From Syntrophaceae bacterium UBA7520 (GTDB lineage Bacteria; Desulfobacterota; Syntrophia; Syntrophales; Smithellaceae): a stretch of 38,113 bases of DNA. The stretch spans positions 1-38,113 of the forward strand of contig DLNC01000018.1 of the NCBI GenBank assembly GCA_002478265.1. Direction: 5' to 3'. Under the pieces are notes generated by a model. The model saw only the letters and a program-made list of their open reading frames with translations, was not told the DNA's origin and did not search any database. Shown in pieces: positions 7,571-15,687 of the stretch; the stretch's first letter is position 1, and each line of letters opens with the position of its first letter. Made by a program: the position numbers and the translations under genes.

Positions 7571-8008
7571 ATGGCGCAGAACGATTCCGTTTCCCGCTAT
7601 GAAGTAAATCAAAAAGTACGCATGGTGTTTGCGCGCCACGATGCGGATCTCTCCATGATCGACTATTCTTTTATGGGCTCTACGGTTTACCTTTACGGCG
7701 ATCTGGTACGTCCAGATAGGGATTATTCAGTAAAAGAAATCGAAGCGATTGTCAGGGATATTTCCGCCATTCCCCAGGTGCGCGATATTCAATTTGACCT
7801 TAATAACTGGATAGTGCTCTCTGCCGAAGGCTCGTTGCAGATAAACAAAACAAGGAAAACCACGCTCGCGCGCGCGGCGGGTCAACCCACAGCTTCGGGC
7901 GATGCCACTGTGGTTATTGACAATCCGGAGAATCTTCGCGATGTTCTCGATGATATTGAGCTAAACCTGAAAAAAGATGACAAAGCCCGGGAAAGCGAAC
8001 CAGAGTAA
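7571..8008 (+). CDS. Small cytoplasmic protein with a BON-like alpha/beta region, unknown function
   Basis: 145 residues, no signal peptide. Residues about 12-80 alternate helix and strand: VNQKVRMVFARHDADLSMI, then STVYLYGDL, SVKEIEAIVRDISAIPQVRDIQFDLNNW. The helix, G-x-V-x-L-x-G-like strand, and second helix leading to V-x-x-I-x-F resemble one BON-domain unit, though the match is loose. The C-terminal third is polar and low in predicted structure. It probably forms a two-gene unit with the 65-residue gene 30 bases downstream. Function unknown. Confidence 0.65.
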   Translation: MAQNDSVSRYEVNQKVRMVFARHDADLSMIDYSFMGSTVYLYGDLVRPDRDYSVKEIEAIVRDISAIPQVRDIQFDLNNWIVLSAEGSLQINKTRKTTLARAAGQPTASGDATVVIDNPENLRDVLDDIELNLKKDDKARESEPE

Positions 8009-8038
8009 AAAACATTTTAATAAAAATGAGGCCTGCAT

Positions 8039-8236
8039 ATGAATTACTATATAGTCGTATATACCGATGGCTCGCTGAAAATCTTCAAAATAATACAGGA
8101 TAAAGCGCTCCTGCCGCCGGGCGCCAGGCAATTTGTCTGCTCCAGCAATGTTACCGTGCAGGATTTGTTCGTCTGGATGGAAAATGGCTACAAAGGACTA
8201 AATTCAATCGGTGAAATTGCCTCGTCATATTGCTGA
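8039..8236 (+). CDS. Small protein of 65 residues, unknown function
   Basis: The sequence starts with alternating strands (MNYYIVVYTDGSLKIFKII), then a polar loop and VTVQDLFVWMENGYKGLNSIGEIASSYC. A GAGG about eight bases before the ATG and a strong terminator after the stop support a real gene. No known motif. It follows the 145-residue gene on the same strand and probably shares its transcript. Confidence 0.55.
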   Translation: MNYYIVVYTDGSLKIFKIIQDKALLPPGARQFVCSSNVTVQDLFVWMENGYKGLNSIGEIASSYC

Positions 8237-8283
8237 AAGCAGTTCGCCGCGCATGTCACCTCGAATTTTTTTCAGGGAAAATT

Positions 8284-8321
8284 AAAAACACCGCAACCGG
8301 GCCTGTGACTGCGGTGTTTTT
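8284..8321. terminator. Bidirectional Rho-independent terminator
   Basis: AAAACACCGCA (8285-8295) pairs perfectly with TGCGGTGTTTT (8310-8320) around a 14-base loop. A-tract on one side and T-tract on the other let it act in both directions. It separates the plus-strand gene ending at 8236 from the minus-strand beta-oxidation operon ending at 8338. Confidence 0.85.
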
Positions 8322-8337
8322 GCGCCTGGGTAACGAA

Positions 8338-8802
8338 TTAATATGCGCCGCAGCAGATAACTATATCATCCACTTTTTTAAAGTAAGTGGTTTTTAGCTT
8401 TTCTTTCCTCGTTGTCGGATTCTTATACCTGTATTCCACCCAGCCCTCTCCCTGCTTTTTCGCTCTTTCGATAATCTCCCGCCGGAAATATTTGCCTCTG
8501 CTGTCCGCTTCATTGAGCACGTTCTTGCCGATCAAAGAACGGCGGTACGGATGAGCAATGACCACGCCCTTCAAATCATAGGCGAACACGTAAAAGTCAC
8601 CAATAATAAACTTTCCTTCCGGCTTGTTTATCTCTTCGATGGCTTTTTCTTTGCCGTTGGCCATGAAAAATTCCTCAGCACTTTCCACCAGCGCCTTGGC
8701 CTGCGCTTTCGGACTGAGTTTTTCTCTGGCTTCCTCAGCAAAAACATAACCGCATAGCATGACAAAAGACAAAATCATTCCGGCAGCAAAAACCCTCTTC
8801 AT
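8338..8802 (-). CDS. Periplasmic single-Cache domain protein at the end of the beta-oxidation operon
   Basis: 154 residues. A signal peptide (about 1-22, cleavage near VFA-EEA) is followed by one Cache domain: a helix with KALVESAEEFF, the strand FYVFAYDLKGVVIAHPYR, the SLIGKNVLNEADSRGKYF loop, a helix and WVEYRY strand, and a C-terminal strand VDDIVICCGAY. The YDxxGxxxAHP and IGKN elements are typical of single-Cache ligand domains. No transmembrane output or signalling domain follows. AAGGAGGAG precedes the ATG. It starts 45 bases after the crotonase stop, with the next terminator at 8284-8321, so it is probably the last gene of the operon. Organic-acid binding is a guess from other single-Cache domains. 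Confidence 0.8.
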   Translation of the reverse strand: MKRVFAAGMILSFVMLCGYVFAEEAREKLSPKAQAKALVESAEEFFMANGKEKAIEEINKPEGKFIIGDFYVFAYDLKGVVIAHPYRRSLIGKNVLNEADSRGKYFRREIIERAKKQGEGWVEYRYKNPTTRKEKLKTTYFKKVDDIVICCGAY

Positions 8803-8847
8803 TATCTCCTCCTTAAATAACCATGGTATATAATTCTTGATTATTCG

Positions 8848-9648
8848 CTAATTCCCTTTAAATATCGGTTTGCGCTTTTCCAAAAAAGCGTTTACGGCCT
8901 CTTTGTGATCGGCTGTTCTGGATGCCGCAAACTGGTATAAAACTGAAGCGTTAATCGTCGCCTCCAGCGGCAGGTTGCCAAATTCATTAATCGCCCGTTT
9001 CATTATCTTTATTGACGCGGGACCTTTGGCCAAACGACCGGCCAGTTTTTCTGCAGCGTCCATTAACTCGGCGGCGGGAACTATTTGCTCCACCAGGCCG
9101 ATACGCAGCGCTTCGGGCGCGTTGATTAATTCACCCGTGTAACACATGAGCTTGGCCTTGCCCATCCCCACCAGTTTGGGAAGCACGCACATTCCCGCCT
9201 CCGGAACCAGACCCATGCGGACAAAAAATTCGCCCATCTGCATCGTGTCCGCCGCGATTCTGATATCGCACATCAGCGCCAATTCCATGCCCGCGCCCAG
9301 CGCGAAGCCGTTCACCGCGGCAATCGTCGGTTTTTCCAGGTTATAAATTCTCGTGTACATTTCGCACAACGGCTCAAAGTACTCCTTAAATTCAATTGCC
9401 GACTTTCCCTGCAGCGGACGGATATCTTCTTCCACATCGCCGCCTGCGGAGAAATTTTCGCCCATTCCCGTAAAAATAAGCGCGCGCACGCTCTCATCAT
9501 GCTCCACCTCAAAGAACGCCTTCTGCATGCTCAGAAACAAATCCGGGCTGAGGGCATTGAGCTTGTCCGGCCGGTTAAAGGCGATGATAGCGTAATTGTC
9601 CTTACGCGTCAAAATACAGCTGCCGATCTCTTTTTTTTCTTCCGACAT
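8848..9648 (-). CDS. Crotonase-family protein, probable enoyl-CoA isomerase rather than hydratase
   Basis: 266 residues, full length for the crotonase superfamily. The oxyanion-hole elements are present (FSAGGD around 66-71 and GFALGAGMELAL around 114-125). Glu122 occupies the first catalytic position of rat enoyl-CoA hydratase (Glu144). The second position (Glu164 in rat) is Phe in GEFFVRMG, but an acid appears at Glu150 in VPEAGMCVLPKLVG. A single acidic base in PE(A/G) is the arrangement of delta3,delta2-enoyl-CoA isomerases such as human ECI2. In the operon it would handle misplaced double bonds from unsaturated acids. It is preceded by AGGAGG and follows the thiolase by 33 bases. A non-isomerase crotonase function remains possible. 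Confidence 0.85.
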   Translation of the reverse strand: MSEEKKEIGSCILTRKDNYAIIAFNRPDKLNALSPDLFLSMQKAFFEVEHDESVRALIFTGMGENFSAGGDVEEDIRPLQGKSAIEFKEYFEPLCEMYTRIYNLEKPTIAAVNGFALGAGMELALMCDIRIAADTMQMGEFFVRMGLVPEAGMCVLPKLVGMGKAKLMCYTGELINAPEALRIGLVEQIVPAAELMDAAEKLAGRLAKGPASIKIMKRAINEFGNLPLEATINASVLYQFAASRTADHKEAVNAFLEKRKPIFKGN

Positions 9649-9681
9649 ACATCCTCCTTACGCTGGATAATGCGCGGCGGT

Positions 9682-10854
9682 TTATACCCGCTCAAATATC
9701 GTCGCTGGGGCCTGACCACCGCCCGTACAGAGCGTCACCAACGCGTATCGGGCATTTCTTCTCTGCAGTTCATGAATGGCTGTAATAGCCAGCCGGCAGC
9801 CGGAATTACCCACCGGATGCCCCAGTGCCATCGCGCCGCCGTTGACATTGAGCTTATCCATATCCGCACGCAATTCTTTTGCCCACGCCAACGGAATCGG
9901 CGCGAACGCCTCATTGACCTCAAAAATATCAATATCCTTCATCTTTAGGCCGGACTTGGCCAGCACTGTCTGCGTCGCCGGGATAGGCCCGGTCAGCATG
10001 AGTTCCGGGTCGGAGCCAACAACCGCATTGGCGACAATTCTGGCTAACGGCGTGACTTTGAGCTCTTTCACTTTTTTTTCACTCATCAGGATTACCGCGG
10101 ATGAGCCATCGGTGATGGTGCTGGACAGGCCGGCGGTCAGCCATTCGGTATTCGGCAATATCTTGAGACTTTCCAACTTTTCTATTGTCGTATCCGGCCT
10201 GATGGTTTCATCTTCATCTCTGATTATTTCATTGCCGTCTTTATCCAGACCCTTCATCGGCTTTATCTCTTTTTTAAAGCGCCCCTCCCGCGTCGCCTGA
10301 TGCGCTTTCCGGTGACTGGCCACCGCGAATTCCTGGCATTCCTGTTTAGTAATGCCGAATTTATTAGCGATTTTCTGGGCGGAAGCTATCTGATCCGGCA
10401 TGCCGTATTTTTTCAGATAATCTTTCGTAACCGGGTGGTTCATGGGCTGCCCTGTGTACAGCGTTCCGTTCATGTCGGACATAATCGTGTATTTGGACAT
10501 CAGCTCGCAGCCGCTGGCAATCACCACATCCATCTCTCCCGCCGCAATCAGCGCGTGCGCCATCTGTATAGCCGTCAGGGAACTCCCACACTGCCGGTTC
10601 ACGGTTACCCCGGGAGTTTTTATCGGCAACTGGGAAGAAAGTATGCCCATACGCGCGAGATTGAAACCTTGTTCACCAAGCTGATAAACGCATCCGGCAA
10701 TAACTTCATCAACAACCGCCGGGTCAAGATTGATTCGCGCCAACACTTCATCAAGTACCGCAGCTAAAAGCTCCGGCGCGCACCAGCCGCGCAGATAACC
10801 GTTGTTCTTGCCGATAGGCGTCCTGGCCGCGCTGACAATAAACACTTCTGTCAT
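9682..10854 (-). CDS. Thiolase (acetyl-CoA acyltransferase)
   Basis: 390 residues from ATG 10854, chosen because of GGAGGAATTT just upstream and because MTEVFIVSAARTPIG is the normal thiolase N-terminus; a longer open frame to 10965 overlaps the previous gene. Catalytic residues are present: nucleophile Cys89 (VNRQCGSS), NEAFA, the His of GHPVGNSGCR, and the C-terminal Cys of CTGGGQ. Thiolases split 3-oxoacyl-CoA with CoA, giving acetyl-CoA and a shortened acyl-CoA, or run the reverse. It follows the fused hydratase/dehydrogenase by 64 bases. It is the second thiolase of this operon; chain-length preference cannot be read from the sequence. Confidence 0.93.
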   Translation of the reverse strand: MTEVFIVSAARTPIGKNNGYLRGWCAPELLAAVLDEVLARINLDPAVVDEVIAGCVYQLGEQGFNLARMGILSSQLPIKTPGVTVNRQCGSSLTAIQMAHALIAAGEMDVVIASGCELMSKYTIMSDMNGTLYTGQPMNHPVTKDYLKKYGMPDQIASAQKIANKFGITKQECQEFAVASHRKAHQATREGRFKKEIKPMKGLDKDGNEIIRDEDETIRPDTTIEKLESLKILPNTEWLTAGLSSTITDGSSAVILMSEKKVKELKVTPLARIVANAVVGSDPELMLTGPIPATQTVLAKSGLKMKDIDIFEVNEAFAPIPLAWAKELRADMDKLNVNGGAMALGHPVGNSGCRLAITAIHELQRRNARYALVTLCTGGGQAPATIFERV

Positions 10855-10918
10855 AAATTCCTCCTGTCTTTCGCCCGCCGGGAGGTGAATAGACCCGAAG
10901 GGCACGTTGAACCAAATA

Positions 10919-13051
10919 TTATTTGCCGGAATATATCTTTTTGCCGCTTTTAACAAAATCCCCAAGTATCCGCGCCGGACGGAAGCGCTGCCCGTATTGT
11001 TTTTCCAACGACTCCATCGTGACTAAAACCTTAGCCGCTCCCGTATTATCGATATAGCGGAACGGGCCTCCCTGAAATGGCGGAAAACCTAGGCCAAATA
11101 CCGCGCCGACATCGCCGTCGCGCGGGCAAGAAATTATTCCTTCCTCCAGACAAATCAGCGCCTCATTAATCATCATCAGGCTGATTCTCTGCTGAATCAA
11201 CTCTTCATCGAACTTGCGACGCGGGTTGCCGCCGAGGATATCGTAAACATTTTCGTCAGGCATTTTTTGCCCTTTTTTCTTCTTCAGGTCATAATTGTAG
11301 ATGCCTTTTTTATTTTTTTTGCCCTTGTATCCCTGCGCCAGTAGTTTTTTCAGACCCTGCGACGCGGTTATCCCTCTTTTTGAAAACATCGGACCCAACT
11401 GTTCGTAAACATGGGCGCCGACATCGATGCCCACTTCATCGATAAGCGTCGCCGGCCCTACGGGATAACCGAAGCGGCGCATGGCGCGGTCAAGCTCATT
11501 GGGTATCGCCCCCTCTTCAAGAAGCAAAATTGTTTCGTTAAGCAACGGCGCCAATATCCGTGTGGTATAAAATCCCGGGCCGTCCTTCACCACGATACAA
11601 GTTTTCCCCTGAGCGATGCCCAGATCCAGCGCCGTCGCCGTTACCCAGTCCGCGGTTTGCTCCGTGGTAATAATTTCCAGAAGCGGCATTCTGGGCACGG
11701 GTGAAAAATAATGCATGCCGATGACATTTTGCGGCCTTTTGCATCCGGCCGCGATATTCTTTATGGGTATGGCTGAAGTATTGGAGGCAAAAATCGTCCA
11801 CTCGCCGGTGGCCGCTTCCACATCCGCCAGAACCCGTTTTTTTATTTCCAGTTCCTCAAATACCGCTTCGATCACCAAGTCCGTATTTACAAATAGCGCG
11901 TAATCATCACAGGCAACGAGCTTGTTGTACTGGACATCACGGTCGAAGTGGAGCATTGCTCCCGCTTTCGTCCGCTTTTCGAGGGATTTCCATATTTCTT
12001 TCATGCCCGCCGCCGCCGCGTCTAAGTTTACATCCTTCATCAGGATAGTATCACAGACGGAAGTGGATACCGCGGCGATGCCCTGACCCATCAGTCCCGT
12101 GCCCACAACCGCCAGCTTGCCGACATGCCGCGCCAGGTGTTTCTGCGGATTTTTTTTCAAATCGCTCATCGATAAGAACAAGTTCGTCAGGGATTTGGAC
12201 TGAGGCGAAACAACCAGTTTGCCGAAAAGCTCGATCTCCTTTTTTAGCCCTGCTTCTCTGCCCTTTTTATATCCGCATTCCACGGCGTCAATAATAGCAT
12301 ACGGAGCGGGGTAACAACCGTAGGTCTGTCTGGTGATCATTTTTCTGGCCTGCGCGAAAACAATTTTTCTGCCCAAGGGATTGGATTCCAGCAGAAAATT
12401 TACAAAGGACCTCTTTCTTTTTCTCGCGGGAAGGCCGCTTTTTGCCAGTTCGAGCGCTTTCTTGATACCTGTCTGCTTTAAGCCATACGGGGGAATAAGT
12501 TCATCAATAAGCCCCGCCCGTTTGGCCTGCCTTGCCCGCAGTGTGCGCGCCGTCAGCATCATAGGCAGCGCCGTGACCAAACCGATGAGCGCCGGCAGGC
12601 GCTGCGTTCCGCCGGCCGCGGGTAGAAGACCGAGCTGAACTTCCGGGAAACCCAGCACTGTCTGCGGCGAATCAACGGCCATGCGGTAATTACAGACCAG
12701 CGCCAGCTCCAAGCCTCCGCCCAGACAATTGCCGTGTATGCAGGCGATCACCGGTATTTTCATTTTCTCCAACTCGTTGAGAATGGCATGCCCCTTGAAA
12801 ATATAAACGACGGCTTCCTCCGCGGTCTGCATGCCTTTTACTTCATCAATGTCCGCGCCGACCACAAAATTATCTTCCTTGGCGCTGGTGATAACCATGC
12901 CGGCAACGCTTTTATCATTTTTAATGTCGTCGATAATCGCCGCCACTTCATCAAGAAATCCCGAGGAGACCTTGTTTACCTTTCCGTCGGGACAGTCGAT
13001 GGTGATTACCGCTATATTCTCTTTGGTTTTTTCCAGGGTAAAATATTTCAT
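10919..13051 (-). CDS. fadJ: Bifunctional enoyl-CoA hydratase / 3-hydroxyacyl-CoA dehydrogenase (FadB/FadJ type)
   Basis: 710 residues from ATG 13051 (AGAGGT eight bases upstream). Residues 1-290 form a crotonase domain with both catalytic acids: Glu115 in GGGLELALVCN and Glu137 in GFPEVQLG. Residues about 310-500 form the NAD-binding 3-hydroxyacyl-CoA dehydrogenase domain with GTGLMGQG (317-324), SNTSAIPI, and the catalytic His447-Glu459 pair in MHYFSPVPRMPLLE. The C-terminal dimerisation part is duplicated (GYPVGPATLIDEVGID, then GLGFPPFQGGPFRYID). It does hydration and NAD-dependent oxidation of 3-hydroxyacyl-CoA. It lies 11 bases after the FadI-type thiolase stop, so translation is probably coupled and the two may form a trifunctional complex. 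The fadJ name is by similarity with the fadI-fadJ order. Confidence 0.95.
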   Translation of the reverse strand: MKYFTLEKTKENIAVITIDCPDGKVNKVSSGFLDEVAAIIDDIKNDKSVAGMVITSAKEDNFVVGADIDEVKGMQTAEEAVVYIFKGHAILNELEKMKIPVIACIHGNCLGGGLELALVCNYRMAVDSPQTVLGFPEVQLGLLPAAGGTQRLPALIGLVTALPMMLTARTLRARQAKRAGLIDELIPPYGLKQTGIKKALELAKSGLPARKRKRSFVNFLLESNPLGRKIVFAQARKMITRQTYGCYPAPYAIIDAVECGYKKGREAGLKKEIELFGKLVVSPQSKSLTNLFLSMSDLKKNPQKHLARHVGKLAVVGTGLMGQGIAAVSTSVCDTILMKDVNLDAAAAGMKEIWKSLEKRTKAGAMLHFDRDVQYNKLVACDDYALFVNTDLVIEAVFEELEIKKRVLADVEAATGEWTIFASNTSAIPIKNIAAGCKRPQNVIGMHYFSPVPRMPLLEIITTEQTADWVTATALDLGIAQGKTCIVVKDGPGFYTTRILAPLLNETILLLEEGAIPNELDRAMRRFGYPVGPATLIDEVGIDVGAHVYEQLGPMFSKRGITASQGLKKLLAQGYKGKKNKKGIYNYDLKKKKGQKMPDENVYDILGGNPRRKFDEELIQQRISLMMINEALICLEEGIISCPRDGDVGAVFGLGFPPFQGGPFRYIDNTGAAKVLVTMESLEKQYGQRFRPARILGDFVKSGKKIYSGK

Positions 13052-13062
13052 GATGATTACCT

Positions 13063-14370
13063 CTATTGTGCGTTTTCCAGAATGATGGCATTGCCCACTG
13101 CTCCCGCGCCGCATCCGGCGACAAGGCCGTAGCGCGCGTTTTCTTCCCGCAGACGATTGCAACAGCTCGCGATCAACCTGCCGCCGGTGGCGCCGAAAGG
13201 ATGTCCCAGAGAAAGAGAGCCTCCTCGCGTGTTTATTCTTTCCATGTCAACCGCTCCCATTTTTCCGTCAAGCCCCAGCCGCTCCCTTCCCCATTTTTCC
13301 GATTCCATATAACGGATGTTAGCCAGAATCTGGGCGGCAAAAGCCTCATGGATTTCAAAAACTTTAATATCGGAGAATTTAAGGTTCGCCTTCTGCAAAG
13401 CGCGCGCAGTGGCAAAAGCCGGCCCCAGAAGCAATTCTTCCCAGGGATCGGAGCCGGCCTGCGCGTAAGAGCGGATATACGCCAACGGTTTGAGCCCCGC
13501 ATTCCTGGCCTTTTCTTCACTCATCAGCAAGACCGCCGAAGCGCCGTCCGTGAGAAAAGAGGAGTTACCGGCCGTGACCGTGCCGTATTTTCTTTCAAAT
13601 GCCGGTTGTATTTTAGCCATCCTCTCCAAAGTCGCATCCGCGCGCGGTCCGTTATCTTCCGTGATGGCCTTGCCCGTGCCCGGAACCACGACAGGAACAA
13701 TTTCTTTTCTCATCTTACCATTTTTTATTGCGGCGACGGCCAAACGGTGGGAACGGGCGGCAAACTCGTCCTGTTCCTGGCGGGTAATGCCGAGCCTGCG
13801 GGCGAGCCTATCGGCGTTTTCACCCATGATTAAACCCGTGGAATATTCGCCGATAGCCGGCTGTTCCACGGCAAAGAAATCTTTCAGCTTCATGCCCTTG
13901 AGAAGCTTTAGCTTGCCCGCGAGGGTCTTGGGCCGTTTGAACATTGTATAATCAAGAATAAAGCGCCGGTAACGCTTTCCTATTTTTATCGCGGGATCGG
14001 ACATAAATTCGGTGCCACCGGCAATAACCGCGCTCGCCTGCCCGTTGCAGATCATATCGTAAGCGGTGGTAATCGCGATATTGGCGGAAACGCAGGCGGC
14101 GGTGCACGTATGGGCGGGAATCGAACCGGGCAGTCCGGCGCCGAGCATGATTTCGCGCGCGACATTTGTCGTGGCGACATCAGCCATGACCGTGCCCATA
14201 ATCACATAATCAACCAGGGCCGGGTCAATACCCGTCCGGGCAATAAGACCCTTGACGGCATAACTGCCCAGCTTCCATGCCATCAAATCATAGTAAGCCG
14301 TGCCGGCACGCATAAATGGCGTTCGGCAGGCATCAATAACCGCGACTCTCTCCCGATCGGCTGCACTCAT
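13063..14370 (-). CDS. fadI: FadI-type 3-ketoacyl-CoA thiolase
   Basis: 435 residues from ATG 14370 (GAGGAG six bases upstream). It aligns along its length, from memory, with Escherichia coli FadI: VIDACRTPFMRAGTAY at the start, NVAREIMLGAGLP, the IGEYSTGLIMGENAD motif, FERKYGTVTAGNSS, HEAFAAQILANI and GGSLSLGHPFGATGGR. The nucleophile is Cys93 (TAACVSA); the second Cys (AGCGAG) and the His of GHPF are present. FadI thiolases partner FadJ as the beta subunit of a trifunctional enzyme, and a FadJ-like gene follows directly. The gap to the upstream acyl-CoA dehydrogenase is 101 bases, without a visible terminator. Confidence 0.95.
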   Translation of the reverse strand: MSAADRERVAVIDACRTPFMRAGTAYYDLMAWKLGSYAVKGLIARTGIDPALVDYVIMGTVMADVATTNVAREIMLGAGLPGSIPAHTCTAACVSANIAITTAYDMICNGQASAVIAGGTEFMSDPAIKIGKRYRRFILDYTMFKRPKTLAGKLKLLKGMKLKDFFAVEQPAIGEYSTGLIMGENADRLARRLGITRQEQDEFAARSHRLAVAAIKNGKMRKEIVPVVVPGTGKAITEDNGPRADATLERMAKIQPAFERKYGTVTAGNSSFLTDGASAVLLMSEEKARNAGLKPLAYIRSYAQAGSDPWEELLLGPAFATARALQKANLKFSDIKVFEIHEAFAAQILANIRYMESEKWGRERLGLDGKMGAVDMERINTRGGSLSLGHPFGATGGRLIASCCNRLREENARYGLVAGCGAGAVGNAIILENAQ

Positions 14371-14471
14371 AAACTTCTCCTCTTTTCTGTGATGTTCCTC
14401 CGTCACCTTTTAGTAAACGCAAACGAGCGCTTAAAAAAGATTCCTTAACATGAAAAACACGCCGTCCGCTG

Positions 14472-15614
14472 TTACAAACCCATAAAACGGGCGGCTATTC
14501 CTTTCATGATTTCATTTGTCCCGGCGAATATTCTGGTCACGCGGATATCCCTCCAGGCACGCGCGATCGCGTATTCCTCACAATAGCCGTATCCTCCATG
14601 GAGCTGAAGACACCTGTCGGCGACACGAAAAGCCATATCTGTCGTCCAGTATTTGGCCATGGCCACTTCAACAACAATATTTTTCCCCTCCATGTGCTCA
14701 ACGATAAGCTTATCCAAAAAAGTGCGCCCCAGCTTCACTTCGGTGGCCATCTCCACTATTTCGAATTGAATGTGCTGATACTTGGAAAGCGGCCGCCCGA
14801 ATGCACTGCGCTGGCCGCAATATTTGATCGTGGTATCGAGCATAAACTCCGCGCCGGCAACGGCGCCGATGGCGCAGACAAGTCGTTCCTGTTGGAGCTT
14901 GGTCATGAGCTTCAGGAATCCGCTGTTTTTCTCGCCGAGGCGGTTTTCTTTAGGAATGCGGCAATCGGTGAAGTATAATTCAGCGGTGTCCTGGCTGTGC
15001 CAGCCGATTTTCTTTATTTGCCTGCCTTTTTCGAAGCCGGGCGTGCCCGCCTCAACGAGATAAAGGTCAACCGCCTGATGCTGCTGCTGCACCGCAGGAT
15101 CACGCGCGGCAACGATAACCAGATCGCAGTTGATCCCGTTGCTGATAAATGTCTTCTGGCCGTTGAGAATAATTTGATTGCCGTCTTCACGGGCGGTTGT
15201 TTTTATAGACGCCAGATCGCTGCCCGCGTTTGGTTCGGTCATGGCCAGCGCCGTAATGATGTCGCCGGAGACGCAGCCAGGGAGATATTTTTGTTTTTGC
15301 TCTTCAGAACCAAAAGAGGAAATGTAAGGAACACATATATCACTGTGAAGCGACGCTGCCAGGCCAGAGAAGTTGCATTTGGTAAGCTCTTCACAGACAA
15401 TCACGGAATAAAGAAAATCACCGCCTACTCCACCGTATTTTTCGGGAATATCTGTGCACAAAAACCCCTGTTCTCCCATCTTTTTCCAGAAGCGTCGGGG
15501 AACGATTCCTTCCTCCTCCCATTCTTCAATATGCGGCACGATTTCTTTATCGAGAAATTTTCTCAGGCCATCACGGAAGATATTATGCTCTGCAGTGTAA
15601 GAAATAATGTTCAT
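14472..15614 (-). CDS. Acyl-CoA dehydrogenase, long-chain (LCAD/IVD) type
   Basis: 380 residues, the usual family length. The flavin and substrate motifs are present: AMTEPNAGSDLASIKTTA (120s-140s), FISNGINCDLVIVAA, and the C-terminal QLHGGYGYCEEY and GTNEIMK. The position of the medium-chain catalytic Glu (xYEGT) holds Ala364 (IFAGTNEI). The base is instead probably Glu243 in LQQERLV, as in long-chain and isovaleryl-CoA dehydrogenases; the C-terminus IFAGTNEIMKGIAAR also resembles LCAD. It oxidises acyl-CoA to trans-2-enoyl-CoA and passes electrons to ETF; no etf genes are in the window. It is the first gene of the operon, with GGAGGAG upstream and a near-consensus promoter carrying a palindromic operator at 15636-15687. 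Confidence 0.93.
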   Translation of the reverse strand: MNIISYTAEHNIFRDGLRKFLDKEIVPHIEEWEEEGIVPRRFWKKMGEQGFLCTDIPEKYGGVGGDFLYSVIVCEELTKCNFSGLAASLHSDICVPYISSFGSEEQKQKYLPGCVSGDIITALAMTEPNAGSDLASIKTTAREDGNQIILNGQKTFISNGINCDLVIVAARDPAVQQQHQAVDLYLVEAGTPGFEKGRQIKKIGWHSQDTAELYFTDCRIPKENRLGEKNSGFLKLMTKLQQERLVCAIGAVAGAEFMLDTTIKYCGQRSAFGRPLSKYQHIQFEIVEMATEVKLGRTFLDKLIVEHMEGKNIVVEVAMAKYWTTDMAFRVADRCLQLHGGYGYCEEYAIARAWRDIRVTRIFAGTNEIMKGIAARFMGL

Positions 15615-15635
15615 CGAATTTCTCCTCCCTAGGTC

Positions 15636-15654
15636 TTGTCTTATTGTAAGACAA
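15636..15654. promoter_or_regulatory. Palindromic operator of the beta-oxidation operon
   Basis: TTGTCTTA (15636-15643), three bases, TAAGACAA (15647-15654): a perfect 8-3-8 inverted repeat. Its right part, 15643-15655, reads ATTGTAAGACAAT, which matches the core of the second palindrome at 16873-16891. It begins five bases after the -10 and covers the predicted start point, so binding there should block transcription. The GntR/FCD protein encoded at 16029 is the obvious binder, by inference. Confidence 0.75.
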
Positions 15655-15658
15655 TCTC

Positions 15659-15687
15659 ATTATAAGCATGTTATATTTTTTAGTCAA
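15659..15687 (-). promoter_or_regulatory. Near-consensus sigma-70 promoter of the beta-oxidation operon
   Basis: Minus strand TTGACT (15687-15682), a 17-base spacer, and perfect TATAAT (15664-15659). Predicted start near 15652, inside the operator, with GGAGGAG then ATG at 15614. Such a strong promoter next to an operator suggests control by repression. Confidence 0.8.

Noticed and set aside
13066..13833. Plus-strand open frame of 255 codons
   Set aside because: Antisense to the FadI-type thiolase, which has full catalytic motifs.
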